Part shown: piece after piece, positions 24,613 through 36,850 of the stretch
Layout: each line of letters starts with the position of its first letter
Numbering within the stretch: position 1 is the first letter of the stretch
DNA from: Tyto alba
Taxonomy: Eukaryota > Chordata > Aves > Strigiformes > Tytonidae
Direction: 5' to 3'
Assembly: GCF_018691265.1 (NCBI RefSeq)
Contig: NW_024881322.1
Span: 8,855,989-8,919,988 of the forward strand
Length of the DNA: 64,000 nt
Made by a program: the position numbers and the translations under genes
The notes under the pieces: model-generated
Seen by the model: only the letters and a program-made list of their open reading frames with translations
What the model was told of the DNA's origin: nothing
Database searches by the model: none

Positions 24613-26389
24613 GGCAAAGGCAGAGGGCACTGGTACAACCCTGTTCCCTCCTCATCCCCAGGGCAGGAGGGGGCCAGGCTGGTGGGTGCTGTGCTGGTCT
24701 CTCCGCACTCCCGTGGGTTTGCTTGGCGGTTGCACAGGGATGAGGAGGGATGTGGGAAAAGAAATTTTGTTACAGTTGCCTGTGCCTGGTCCTTATCCAG
24801 TTGGGAATGGCTTCACAGGAGCTGCACAGGGTTGTTAAAGCAGAGACTGGCACGCTTTCCCCAGGATACAGTTCTGGTTTAAGCTAACTTTCTCTCTTTC
24901 TTGAATGCTTTTTAGTGCAGACATTATTAATTTGGAGACAACTTTCATGAAATATTTCTTCTCTTTCTGGTTAAAGACTGCTTTTCAGCTGCTATAATCC
25001 TGCCAGATACTGGCAGTTCAAAGGACAGCTTATTTTCTTACTTTCAGAACAGGCTGATGGATAATATCCTTTGGAGATACTGCTAGGAACAACCTGAGAA
25101 GAAGGGGGGCGGTGGGGCAGGGGTGGAGGAGAAAGCCAAGTGACACATCAAAGGTGGTGACTCCAACAGATCCTAGCTGCCCATGGACATTCGGCTACCT
25201 TTGTGCTGAGGTTGCAGACTTGGCATGGGGAAAATCCCCTTGTTTCTTTCACCCAACCACTGTTGCTTTGATACTCAGCAGTTTAGAAATGTCTTCTCAT
25301 AAAGACCTACCTATAATCTTTTTCCTGACTACATACACTAATTATGTCAGCTGAACTGGGAAGAGTACTGGCTAAGTATAAATTTTGAGAGAGAATTAAA
25401 TACAGGCTAGCTGGGCTTTGAGTCCCGAAAAGTCTTTTAGAGTGTTCATCTGTTTCACCACTTACCTGATAATTTGATCCTAAGCTATATGCTTTTTTGG
25501 TGTGTGTCCTACTGCAGATTTTGTAGAAAGCTTTACTTTGTGGAAAAGCTTGTGTGCAGCATCCTGGCAGATGTCCTTCCTTTTATGCAAAATAAATACA
25601 AATGGACAACCTTTATTAAGCCACCGTTTTAATAGTGTTACTCAGTGACTCTACGTGTGTCTCACCAAGTCCTGGAACTATTCATGGCCACTCTTATGTT
25701 ATTACTTGAAAAAAGATTAGGCATCCATAAAGAAATTCACTAAATTAATGGTTGTGCCATCCAGAGGGAAACTTTGCTTGTGTCCCCAGTGTGTTACTGT
25801 TGATACATTCACAGATAAAACCCAGGATTTTCAGAACTGATGAGTGCTTTTTGAATGATGTGGGTTGCATTTAGGATGACATTTTAAAAGGACCTAATTC
25901 TCAACATTTGGCAGCGCTTCTTGGAGAATTAGACTGTTCCCAGGTAGCTCAGGCTACACAGGGAAAACAGAAGTATCCAGTTTCCTACAGGTTTCTCAGA
26001 CTGGCATCCAAATTTCATTTGTGGAAAGCTTTCCTCTCTTCCTTGTCCTTATATAGTGGCTTCTGAGATGTGAAGGAGACATTTTTATTTTTTCAGTCTT
26101 TTGGATACTTATTTTCAGCTGGATGATATTTGGTTGAACCCAGTGACTTGAATTTGACTTGTTACGTTTTTGTGTTTTCAATGTTTTGTAAATCCATGCA
26201 TTTATTTTTAGCGCAGCTATTTTAAGAAAGTTCATCACATGCTGCACAAAGGGACACATGGCCCTGCTGTGCAAGTAATCTTGAAAAGATGTACTAGAAA
26301 ATGCATTTATAGCAGCGGTATTCATGGAGGACCCTGAGAGGGAGCAGAAGTCATCCGTGCAAACCATCTGGAGCGAGTCCCTGACTGTG
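24613..26389. other. Unique sequence, no gene recognised
   Basis: No gene or repeat recognised. The first 250 bp are still GC-richer; the rest is AT-rich. Confidence 0.5.
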
Positions 26390-26700
26390 AGTGATGAGTG
26401 CGGGATACAGTGGTGGTCCCAGTGTGCTACCAGGGCAGCTGCTCACTGGGGCTGGGGCATCACAGGGGCTTCAGCCTGGGGCATCAGCCACCTCCATGGG
26501 GCTGGGGATGGGCTGGGGTCAGGCTGGGACATCAGCCCATGGGTGGGCGACAGGATCAGCGGGTCCCATGGCCAGGCAGGGCAGGGCTGTGGGGAGCTGG
26601 AGGCTGGCACTGCTGTACACTGGGGGGCATGGGGTAAAATGGGGTCCAGGGCCATAGGTAGGGGTAGGGATGTCCCCAGGAGAGGTCAGGCAGGGACATA
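26390..26700 (+). repeat. G-rich low-complexity block with G-quadruplex motif
   Basis: The plus strand is strongly G-rich with degenerate repeats of ctggggcatca and gggctgggg words. At 26498-26518 four G-runs (4, 4, 3 and 4 Gs) are separated by two-base loops (CT, AT, CT), a canonical short-loop G-quadruplex. Several open frames on both strands are by-products of the low stop-codon density. It resembles a decayed minisatellite. Confidence 0.6.
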
Positions 26701-27595
26701 AAGGGCTGTTCATGAAAGGACCTCAAGGCCCTGGCAGCAGCTTTGATGTTAGCAAGACTCACAGAGCCATCAATAGTCTGGGATTTATGGATGTTTGTGG
26801 GTAACATATTGGCAGTAAAGGAGGTTGAAATTTGCTAAAGAAGTTGGCCACTATTAATAACTTCCCTTGATCAAATTAATGCATTTCAGGATGATAGCAC
26901 ATGGTAATCTCTCCTTGGAGACCATTCTTGGCAGGGGATAGATGCATGTAGCCATAGTCTGTCTGCATGTGTGCGAAAGGACAGAATGAAATAATACTGG
27001 TGAGATGCTTATATGTGGTTATATTTGTATTCCCTTGCTTAAATGAATAAGCCCTTACTTCTGCTTTGGATTTGGCACATTGGTGGTATTAAAAGTGCCT
27101 TATAGCGTTGCCTTTCTGAGTCTTTCTTCTAAGGATTATCAGGCTGCACTGCTTGCTCCCAGCTGTGGCTTTTTGCTGTACACTACTAAGCTGCTGTACT
27201 GCTTCACCCCAGAAACTGCTGCTCATCGGTCTCTGATAAAAGTGTCCCTGCCATGGTGTTATACCCACCAGACCATACATTCATCCCTCTGAGCCTTGCA
27301 GTCCAAAAAGTGACACAGCACAACCCAAAAGGATGCTTAGAGTTGTGCATGAGTGAATTGGCTGACTTAGAGGCTGAGAAGACTGTGTCTATTTGAGGAC
27401 TTCAGGCTGATCCTTAACCGTTCATGGCCACATATTTTTCAGCTGGGGGGCAGAACATGACTAGGCTTATGCATCTCTTAACTTCACTGGGTATTATGAT
27501 TCATTCTAGCCAGAGTCATGTTTTAGCTGATTGAGGGATGTTAGTTGTTTCTAGTCTATTGCTTTGTTTTAGTGCTTTTCCTCACTAGTTTCCAG
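26701..27595. other. Unique sequence, no gene recognised
   Basis: No feature identified. It ends in a pyrimidine-rich stretch leading into the candidate exon at 27596. Confidence 0.5.
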
Positions 27596-27676
27596 CCAGG
27601 TGTGGAAGAAGAATTGCTCAAACTGCAGAAGAGTCTGCATTATGTTACTCTAGCAGAAACACCAGATTTCTGGCAA
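27596..27676 (+). other. Best candidate coding exon (81 bp, phase 0 to 0)
   Basis: The acceptor is gtgcttttcctcactagtttccag and the donor is TGGCAA then gtgagt, enclosing exactly 27 codons. The phase-0 frame reads PGVEEELLKLQKS, then LHYVTLAETPDFWQ: an amphipathic acidic/leucine helix-like start and a balanced composition, the most protein-like segment in the window. A second frame is also open and the third stops. It is phase-compatible with the 66 bp and 72 bp candidates at 38436 and 59223. I do not recognise the protein. A pseudo-exon cannot be excluded without transcript or conservation data. Confidence 0.28.
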
Positions 27677-29710
27677 GTGAGTAAATACATACGATATTTT
27701 TTAGCCCTGTTATGCTGCCTTAAGAGGCACCGATGTGTTTGAAGAAATATCCAAATGTTTTGAGGCATAGCTGAATTCAAGTCCTGAAACTTCTGAAAGT
27801 TCACAGCAATTAAACTAAGCAGTAGAAGGAAGTGCCTGAGAAGCAAGACATCTTGGTTGACCTGGGCTGTCAGCCTGCATCAGTAAGTACAGTGGACCAG
27901 TAGGAGTGGATCTGTAGAGCAAAGCAGCTGGCGCTGCAGACCCGACACCCGAGATACACACATTTCAGGGGGATTGACTTTGGATTAGTCTAGTCTGGTC
28001 CTGTGGAGTCCACGTCCATCAGCAAATGGAGTCATGGAAAGCTTCTTACAGATAAATTTCATTTGAAAGATGTCTAGTTTGTGTTCTTCAGGAGTTGCTC
28101 AGCCATGTGAACCAAAACAAGTAAGTGGGGACAATTGGGAGGTTCACTTCTTGATCTGAACTAAAAGGCTAACATAGACACACCTGTAATCTTCCCCAGT
28201 CTGTCCTGGATTTCTAGTAAGTGGTTTAGGAAGCTGCTCCACAAATCTGTAAGCTCTGAAGAGGGCTCACTTTTATTTCTTATCATAGTGGTGGCAAAGG
28301 TAATATTTTTCCCAAGCTGAATGTCCATTTATGGCTCAAGTAGTTTATTTAACTGGTGATAAAACCTATTGTGTGTGTTGGAGTTTCTAAAAAGGCCAAT
28401 TTTCTGCAGTCTAGCAGCCCACACAGACAGGTCACTTGAAAGCAAACTTACTGTTTTTATTGAAGTATCATTAAGGACATGTGAAAACTGAAGGAATTTC
28501 TTAAGACACATGGGGAAGAGAGTCTGCCTTTAATGAAATTTGTCAGAGGAAGAAAATTATGGCTTATGTTTTCAATGGTGCTGTTTCTGCAATGAAATTG
28601 CCAAGGGGGTCTTATGGAACTATGATCCAGAAGCAAATGGATCATCTTTAATTGTGTTTTCCTGTGGAGCGTAAGCACAAGTTCAAACACCAGCGTTTCT
28701 TGACTGAAGCTTTCATCTCTTTTATACTGTGGTTTTTTTTTCCCCAGCTGAAGGTGAATAGATGTGAAGAACAGTCTTTCAAACGTGTAAGAGCTGAGGG
28801 AGGTGAATGGTTTGCAAGGGTGAATGAATGTTTTTGTACTGAGCTTTCTGGAGTTTTGTGCATGAATACAGAAGTTGTGTTCTGTGTGTGTCACGATCCG
28901 GGAGGTGGGAGGAAGCTGAAGCCACCGTTTGGGATTGAGAACTTGAAATAATTTCCCTACTGTAAATTCAGCAGGGATTTGCTAATGACATCTTTAAAGC
29001 GAGGATCTCATGTGGTACATTTTGATGGTTCAGTCACCCTATGGTGATTCAAAAAGGTTAGGTTAGCTGGGGAAAAAAGCGACTGAAATAATGACTTTAA
29101 TTTCAGGGATGGCTTTTCAACAAAGACAGGGAAGTAGCTTGGGTCATGGGATGAGATGATGTAAGATCTTCTCTGGATAACTATGTAAACTTCCAGTTTT
29201 TCCTCTTGAAAGACAAAGTCAGACAGGAGCAGTCACAGAGGAGTGATGAGGAGAACAGGGAGCCTAATGTCCACATAGAGAACAATAAAGAGCATGGTTT
29301 GGTTAGGCAAATGAAATAAAAACTTGGTGGAACATGATGTCTGAAATACTTGAGAGTGCTAACTTCCCAGTCAGAATGACAAATCTAAGTGAAGTGACAA
29401 CAAGTGAAGTGGCACATGAACAAATGGATATTTAAAATCCATGAATAAACTTAACATGCAAATCAGATTTCCAACTGTCAGAAGTGTGAGGTTCTGGACT
29501 GGCTTTCTGACAGTAGTGGGGGCAAAACCCCCATGTCTTAGACAGAGCTGGATGAAAGGAGTGGTATGATGATGTGCCTGCAAGAGGAGGGGACAGGATA
29601 CAATGACCCTTCAGGATGTCCCTTCAAGTTTGATGTTCTGATACAGAGCTGTTGGAACACACTTAAAGAAAACAAAGGGAAAATTCAACTCATGTAAAAG
29701 CAGATAATTT

Positions 29711-29731
29711 CATAAATAAATAAGTAAATAA
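29711..29731. repeat. (TAAA)n microsatellite
   Basis: Five to six AAAT/TAAA units with one G interruption. Confidence 0.8.
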
Positions 29732-30762
29732 ATTTGGGTTATTCCTTAGGATCATGTCAATGTCAAACACCAATGAAGTAAAGGCAGTGCTGTATTCTTT
29801 ACTGATAGAAATGCATTATCCAATATGGAGGTCAAATTATAATTATGTTCTTGTCTGTACATTGTTTGGATATATTACACCCATTTTTACTTGCCTGGAA
29901 TTTTGCTTGAGATATGTACATGCTGTAGCAATGTTACACATGCCTGTAAACAGGAAGGCTAATTATTATAGCAATACGGATGAGGTAATGGAGCATGACT
30001 GTCAGGAGTGCAACTGGTGAACAGGCAGATAACAGACTAACGACCGAGATTTTGTAGCCTGTCAGAAAAGCAAGAGTTCTATGTGAGATGCCCGCAATAT
30101 TGTGCACTGGGGATGTGAAGGCTGGAAATGGCCAAATACAGCAATTGAAGACACATGGTTTAAGTTGAACACATGCTGCTGTTAATGACTGAGGCTCAAC
30201 AGTGTGCTTAATGAAACGAAGCATTTTAACTAATGGGAAAATACAGGATGCAGTGTTTGAAGATTTGATTAAATATATGCATACAGGAGCTATGATCTGG
30301 CTTCTCTCTTGGGTAGCTACAGCAGGACCTTCCTAGATGCTGTTTGATCAACCAAACATACTAGCTGTTGTCCAGAAAAGGTCTTACAGGTGAAGATGGT
30401 CTTGAGGGAAGACTGTGGTTAAAGGGGACTGAAGATGTAGGATCCCTTGTCTGTGAGAGACAGATAATTAGTCTACTGATTGTACCTAGTGGGTAAGCAC
30501 TTGTGGAACAGCCTCTGTTATGCAGCTTCCATGGCTCCGAGGACTCCAGAGCACCAAGAGACACTGGAAGAGACATACACATTGAAAAGGAGAACTTCAT
30601 ACACATTGGGTTTAATAAGTGTAGATCACTGTAAAAGATGGCTTTCCTTGCCCTGGAAGATATTTGCAGTATCTTGCACTCTTAGTGTCTTAAGGGAAGA
30701 GTAACTCAAAACACATGTACAGTGCAGAGAAGGTTGTGCAGTATTAATCTATATTGGAGGAG

Positions 30763-30790
30763 TCTTTCCATGATCAGTACCATGGAAAGA
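30763..30790. repeat. Perfect 10 bp hairpin
   Basis: TCTTTCCATG and CATGGAAAGA are exact reverse complements separated by eight bases. Too short for a miRNA precursor; could be a dyad binding site or chance. Confidence 0.7.
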
Positions 30791-33700
30791 GTTAAAAAAT
30801 AACTGTTTGAAGCAGTGTAATAGCCTTCACCTCTGACACTAGATGAAATGCAGTCTAGCATGTTACATTGCTCACAGATAAGAATTGAATAATTTAAGCA
30901 CAACACAAACCAACTCAGTAAACTTGTTAATGAAAGCACTCCTTTGATTCAGTTCGCTCAGTAAAGTGATCATGTGGAGATATTAATGGACAGTAAGGCT
31001 TGTAAAAAGCAAACAAAAAGATACAAAGCTTTTTGCCAGTATTGGTTCAGATGAGTATAGTGCAGGACCTCAGCAGGTGTAAGTTTGAATGTGGTGGTTG
31101 TCCCAGTAAGGCCAATGCAGGTGTTGGACTTTGCCAGTATTAGTATTATATTGCAGTGGTCTTGTGTCTGGAGGACATTCCCTGAGGCAGGGGGGCACAA
31201 GTCCCCTAAGGGATTGTATTTCCAGAAGGTTGCTGGAGGAGCCAGAGAAAGGAGAGAACATCTGGAGAAAAATCCAGCTGAGACCAAGTGGGGCTGTGCC
31301 AGGCGCCTCTGGGCCAGCAGAAATATTACAGCAGAGCTGTCAAGTGCATTGCCTGGAGAGGCTTCTGCGAGCTGCCCCACCAGCAAAGGGCCTGCAGGCT
31401 TGCCAAGGACAAGGGGACAGAGGAGGGCGAGTGTTTTGGGGTCCTCAGCAGGTCAGACAAGGCGTGCTCTCTCTCTTTCCATCCTGTGTGTTCATGGGAC
31501 CCCTGGTCCCCTTGAGGTGTTGCTGGGCTGTAGAGCTACAGACACCTCAGTGAGCAGGCTGCTGGAGTGAGTCTAGGCTGTCCTTTGAGGAAGGTGAAAA
31601 TGAGGGCTGTTCAGGCAGCAAACCTGGATATAAACTGCCAGCATAGCAGGTAGGATGCTGCATGGCTTAGTAGTAAGGTGTGAGTTTGGAGTGCCACAGT
31701 TTAATGTGGCCCTGAGCAAGCTGCCTGCAGGGCTCCCACGTGCCTGGGGAGGAGGTGGCTGCTCACCTGAGATAACCTGGGTAAGGCTGCTGAAATTAAA
31801 GACCAACCCTTTATCCAGGGCTTAGTGAGTCATGGCATTAGAAGTTGCTAACAAATTCTCCTGAACTTACTATCCAGCAAGGGGTTAAAGCAGAAGACCG
31901 GTAGGAACTTTTGTTTAAACCACAGCAGATCTACCAAATCCAAACCAGAAAGAAATAGTGTGTGTGTGTTTGTGTGTGTAGGGAAGAACCTTACAGATAC
32001 ATTAAAAAAAAAAACAACTCAAAACTATTTTATGTTTGAAAGTAGTTTTAGTGGAGGTTTTGTTGGTTTTGTTTGTTTTTTTGTTTTTCCTTTAATAACA
32101 TCTAGTAAAGAGTGCTTTATACAACTACTCTAGGAGTGACAAATGGAATGGGGGTGATGCAGAGAAGCACATGGCCACCCTTTGCAATTTGGTGGGCAAA
32201 GGGGAGAGCATTTTTAGCTCAGTTCAATTCCTTGGCCATGCAAGGGTACAGTACTGGGTTTTGAAGTGGAAGGACCATGCACAGATTGAGACCACTGTGC
32301 AGTATCTCAGACCTCTTACTGTTATTTTTCAAAACCCACATTGCTATCCTTAATTCAATTCTGTGGAAATGTAAGGAGACATCTCTCCTGCCTCCATTTA
32401 ATTAATAAAATAATACTTGCAGTGTATGTTACAGTTGAGCTGCAGTCCGGGAGAGAATGGAAAAAAATGTTCCCCAGTAAAGTTTTTTGAGATATGACAG
32501 TGCTAAAGTAAAGAAACAAATTCAATGGTTAAGTGAGGGAACCAGAGCATCAGTCTGCCAGTGTGAAGGCTTGCTCTAATACATTAACCTGATAAATCTG
32601 CTGCACTTGTCTTTCTTTCAAATCCTAAGTAACTTATTCCTGCAACAACACGTTCTTGGTTAAATCCATATCCAAGAGGGCTACTACAGGCTTTCTATTT
32701 CATGGTCACTTCTTTGTATTTCATAGTCACTACTATAAAAAGTGAAACGAATGACCTCCTATATCTTCTTCTAGATTTGCTTACTCTAAGTGTTTACAAA
32801 TCAGTATCCTGCAGGATAATTGATCCTGTTATGTTAGGACTTTAAAATTTGACTAAATGCTGAAATTGCTAAGACTTGAGATCTATAAGAATAGTGACAA
32901 CAGTCATTACCATCCACAAAAATTAAGGGAGGACAAATTTTACTGACTGAGCATTTTACCTCAAGAGCAGAAGGAATAAATATGTTGTTGGAGGACAGAA
33001 TGTTCTGTGGCCATTAAAAATTATGCATTTAAAATAAGAGGGGGGTGTTTTTCCTTTATTTTTCAAAGTTAAAATTAGTGCGATCCCTCCCATAATTCTT
33101 AAGGTATGATATGTATGTCTCCTTAAAGAAATACTTGTGAAATACCATACTGTATTTGCTACAGTGTTCTATGTTCCCTTCTGTCTTTGTCCACGTTTGG
33201 CTGGGCAGAAGCAACCATGTGCAATAGGTTGTTCATGCATTTTGATGGCTGTACCATGCATTTTGGTGTCATCTGTGTGTGCATGCCTGTGTGTATATAT
33301 TGGGTGGCCTGGTGTTGCCCAAGAAAATGGAAAATCATTCCAGCAGAAAAGAAGCATTCTCCTTTGCGGGTTCTCTGTGGTGATGCCAGTGCTTTCTGCA
33401 GCTGTGTTTGTGAAGTTGTGGGATCTTAATGTCTTGGACACATTCATCACTCTGCCACATGTGACTGCAAGTTGCCAGTGGACTCAAAATTTAAGCAGAA
33501 TTGGAAAGATAATGTGATTACGTAGGTTTTGTTTTTTTAGAAAAGTAGTCTAAAAGCTCTCTTAGTTTGTCCTACCAAATGACATTGAAATTAAAGTACG
33601 TTTAAGAAACTCTTTGAGCACCTGGATTTCTGCCACTATATAGAACACCTGACTGCCACATAAAATGACCTGTAGTACTTATGCTGAAAGAGAAATGAGC

Positions 33701-34354
33701 ATGGGGTACCACTGAAGGAATGATGATAGTACTGAATTCTGCTAAGACAACAACAAAGACTCTTCAATGTGAACAGTGCTATGGGGAACCTCATGGTATT
33801 TTTTATTAAAAGGTCAGCTATAACCATTGGGTTGTTTATTCTCCTGAATCTTTATAAATGTCATTGAAAAAAAGATGAAGAGCAAACACTGTATGAACAT
33901 AGGCATTTCATCAGATGTGTGCAGTGGACACAGGTAATAGTCCTACTCTCAAATGTGGGCAAAGGTAGCATAAAGTTTTGTCTAACATACACATAAATGA
34001 AGAGAGACATCCTTTGCTCAGAAAACAAAAATAATGAATCAGTGCTAAACATACCTGACGTTGAAAGTACAGATGAAGAACTGGAATTTCTTTCTTCCAA
34101 TTTAAAGATTTCATGAAATCTACAGAGATCTGGGTGGAGGAATGCTCTGAAGAAGAATCTGACCAATGCATTGCAGATGGACCAAGTCTCAATAAACAAG
34201 AAACCACACTAACTCCATGGGGCAGTCACTGAAACAACATGACTCAACTGTGTCAACTAGCAAAATTTTTTCTGTCTAGTCCAGCTACGTAAGTACATGT
34301 TGCTGGCATCTAGTGTTACCAGTCTTTCTGAGATGTCAAACAACTGAGCAAATT

Positions 34355-34373
34355 AAAAAAAAAAAAAAAAAAA
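34355..34373 (+). repeat. Poly-A tract (19 A)
   Basis: An uninterrupted run of A with no retroposed body upstream that I can recognise. Confidence 0.9.
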
Positions 34374-36272
34374 GTTGTATCAGGCTACTTAATTAATTAA
34401 TTTCTCAAATACATTTTTAGCGGCAGAAATCTTGTAATTCATGCAATTTTTAAATAGTCAAAAGACCTCTAATATTTCCATTTTAAGTTTCATCTCTCTT
34501 TGTTGGTAGGTTGAATGGGGACTGAGCCTGAATCCATTAAATATGAATGAACTAAAGCCTGAGATGAACCTAAATAAATAATGATTGAACTCTTTCCTCC
34601 CTTCTGAGAGGTTAAGCCCTGTTTTATAAGCCCAGCCTCTGGATATCCTGGCTCAGGACATCCTGACATCTATTGCTGTCCAGTGGAAACTGTTTGCGTC
34701 ATTGGCTTCAGTAGAGGTAAGGTGTCTTCCGTGGCCTGAAGTGTATGTTTTGCTACCATACAAAGCTGTCTGAGCACTTGGCAAACCCTGCATAACTTTC
34801 ACAAAGCCCTTGCCCTGTCAGGGTGCATAAACATGTCTTTGTATTTTCATTGAAGCCAATGGTACTTTGTGTATTTTGAGATTTCATACATGTAAGTTCT
34901 TTGCTCGTTCATATCCAATCCCTTGTGTGTGAAAGGGTTTTGGTTTTCCAATTTTTCCAATTTTTATTTTTTTTTAAATCTTGCTTATGGCCCTTTTGTT
35001 GGAAGGCTGCAGAGCTCTGCAGTCCAGGAGGACATCCTGTCCTCTTCCCTCCAGCTTCATTGTACGTTGGGGAGTATAGAGATGTTTTCCCTCCAAACAC
35101 CTGAGATAAGTGACTCAAAGCTTGCACAGTCCTGGATCATGTAAGCACAAATGGTTTGATAGACTGTGGCAAGAGAAGGAAGGAAATTCTTGGAAGGCCT
35201 GACTCCTGGTTCTCCCAGCTGATTAGGGAGCAACATGCCAAAACAATGGACTGAGAGTAGTAGCTGTCAACTTAATGTTCAAGAAAAGATGACAGAACAC
35301 TTAGTGTTAAAGAAGTGGTGACAGACCAGCAAACATTTTTGTCACACTCTTTTGCTCATAGTAGGGTTTGAGGAGAAAGAAATAGAGGAAAATAGGAGGA
35401 ATATAGCAATATTCCATTGTAGAGAAATGATGAAAAGGTGTTTGCATCTCAGCAACTTATTTCAAGATTGATGGCTAGCTGGAGGGGAGCTGTTGACTTA
35501 TATCAGTATTTGACTATTGCACTGAATTTATGTTGCTTGGCAACAGTAACACACATTAAGTAAGAGTGCAGCACACCTCCCGGCTGGTCCAGCCTGCATC
35601 CCTTCAATCATGCAGACCAATGTGTGAGACAGAGATCGTATCTGTGGCCTCTACCAAATTCCTTGTAAAATTTAAATGCATCTGCTTCTCACAAAATTAA
35701 AGGTTATTTTAACTGTATTTCTTTTCCAAAAATACTTGTCATAATGCAGGAAGGACCCTTGCTTCTCTTTCAGGGCCATAAAATGCTTAGTACATCTGGG
35801 TTTATTATGCCTCTCTGCAGGGCACTAGGCACTGCGTTACACAAATTGTGTCATGATGGAGCTGGAGTTCGATGTGCTTTTGCTGCCTTCCAGGAATTTG
35901 TCCTTTCCATCACAGGTGGAGAGACAAATATTTCTCTTGGTGTTAAGGGACCCTTGTACATATATATAAAGAAAGTCACTAAAAAGAAAAATAAAGAATG
36001 CTAACTAGGAATAGCTGATCTTTACCAGTTTTTTCAAAAGGTTTGTTCAATGAATTTGCCCATTTTTATTTCCGACCAAGTTGCTTAGATTACATCTTCT
36101 TAAATTTGCTGTCTAAAGAAATAAACGTCAAGCAAGCTAAGTTTTAAAAGACCCACCAGGACATTTGCAGCTTTGGCAGGGACTGCTCATAGCAAAAAAG
36201 GGGAAAAGGAGCCCCATGCATCTCTAGATGACTCTCCAGGTAAAGCAGGATCTCTCCACTCCTCTCTCTACC

Positions 36273-36850
36273 TGTGGTGGGTTGGCCATGGCTGGCTGCC
36301 AGTTGCCCACCAAGCCGCTCACTTATTCTCCATCCTGAGCAGAACAGGAGGAGAAAATACGATGAAAATGCTCATGGGCAAGATAAGGACAAGAAGATCA
36401 CTTACCAACCACTGTCACTGGTAAAACAGACTTGACTTGGGGAGTAGTAATTTGATTTATTGCCAATTAATAACAGAGGAGGATAATGAGAAATAAACTA
36501 CAACCACCTTCCCCTTACTCCTGACCCCATTCTTCCCAGGTTCATCTTCACCCCTGACTCTCCCGCCTCCCCCCACTCCCCAAATGACACACGGGATTGG
36601 GAAATGGGGGTTGTGGTCTGCTGATAACCCTTCTCTCTGCTTCTCCTTCCTCCTCGCATATTTCCCCTGCTCTGGTGTGGGGTCCCACATACAGGAGACG
36701 GTCCTTCATGAGCTGCTCCAACGCGAGTCCTTCCCACAGGCTGCAGTTTTTCAAGAACTGCTCCAGCGTGGATCCTTCCCACAACGTCCAGTCCTTCAGG
36801 ATTGGACTGCTCTGGCGTAGTGGGTCCCCCATGGGCCACAAGTCCTGTCA
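36273..36850. mobile_element. Truncated avian endogenous retrovirus LTR
   Basis: It begins TGTGGTGGGTTGGCCATGGC and continues through ctgccagttgcccaccaagccgctc, gataaggacaagaagatcac, aacagacttgacttgggg and ttgatttattgccaat, the order of a long terminal repeat common in bird genomes. From about 36670 come imperfect tandem units of 45-50 bp built on ctgctccagcgtgg...ccttcccac...gtccttca, also typical of it. The match fades at about 36850, before the far end of the usual LTR, so this is a truncated or solo LTR. No gag, pol or env sequence adjoins it on either side. Transcriptional orientation and family name are not certain. Confidence 0.75.

Larger units (their letters stand above)
27677..36272. 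other. Unique AT-rich sequence with simple repeats, no gene recognised
   Basis: This long stretch shows no recognisable gene. It holds a 10 bp perfect hairpin (30763-30790), a GT-rich microsatellite (about 31960-31980), a TAAA-type repeat (29711-29731), an A19 run (34355-34373) and two very short splice-bounded segments (28092-28120 and 34683-34715) too small to weigh. A 161-codon plus-strand frame at 31085-31570 is unassigned and overlapped by other frames. Confidence 0.4.

Noticed and set aside
28092..28120. 29 bp segment between ttcttcag and gtaagt
   Set aside because: Far below normal exon size; chance pairing of splice-like words.
34683..34715. 33 bp segment between acceptor- and donor-like sites
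   Set aside because: Too short and the pyrimidine tract is weak; microexon calls need transcript evidence.
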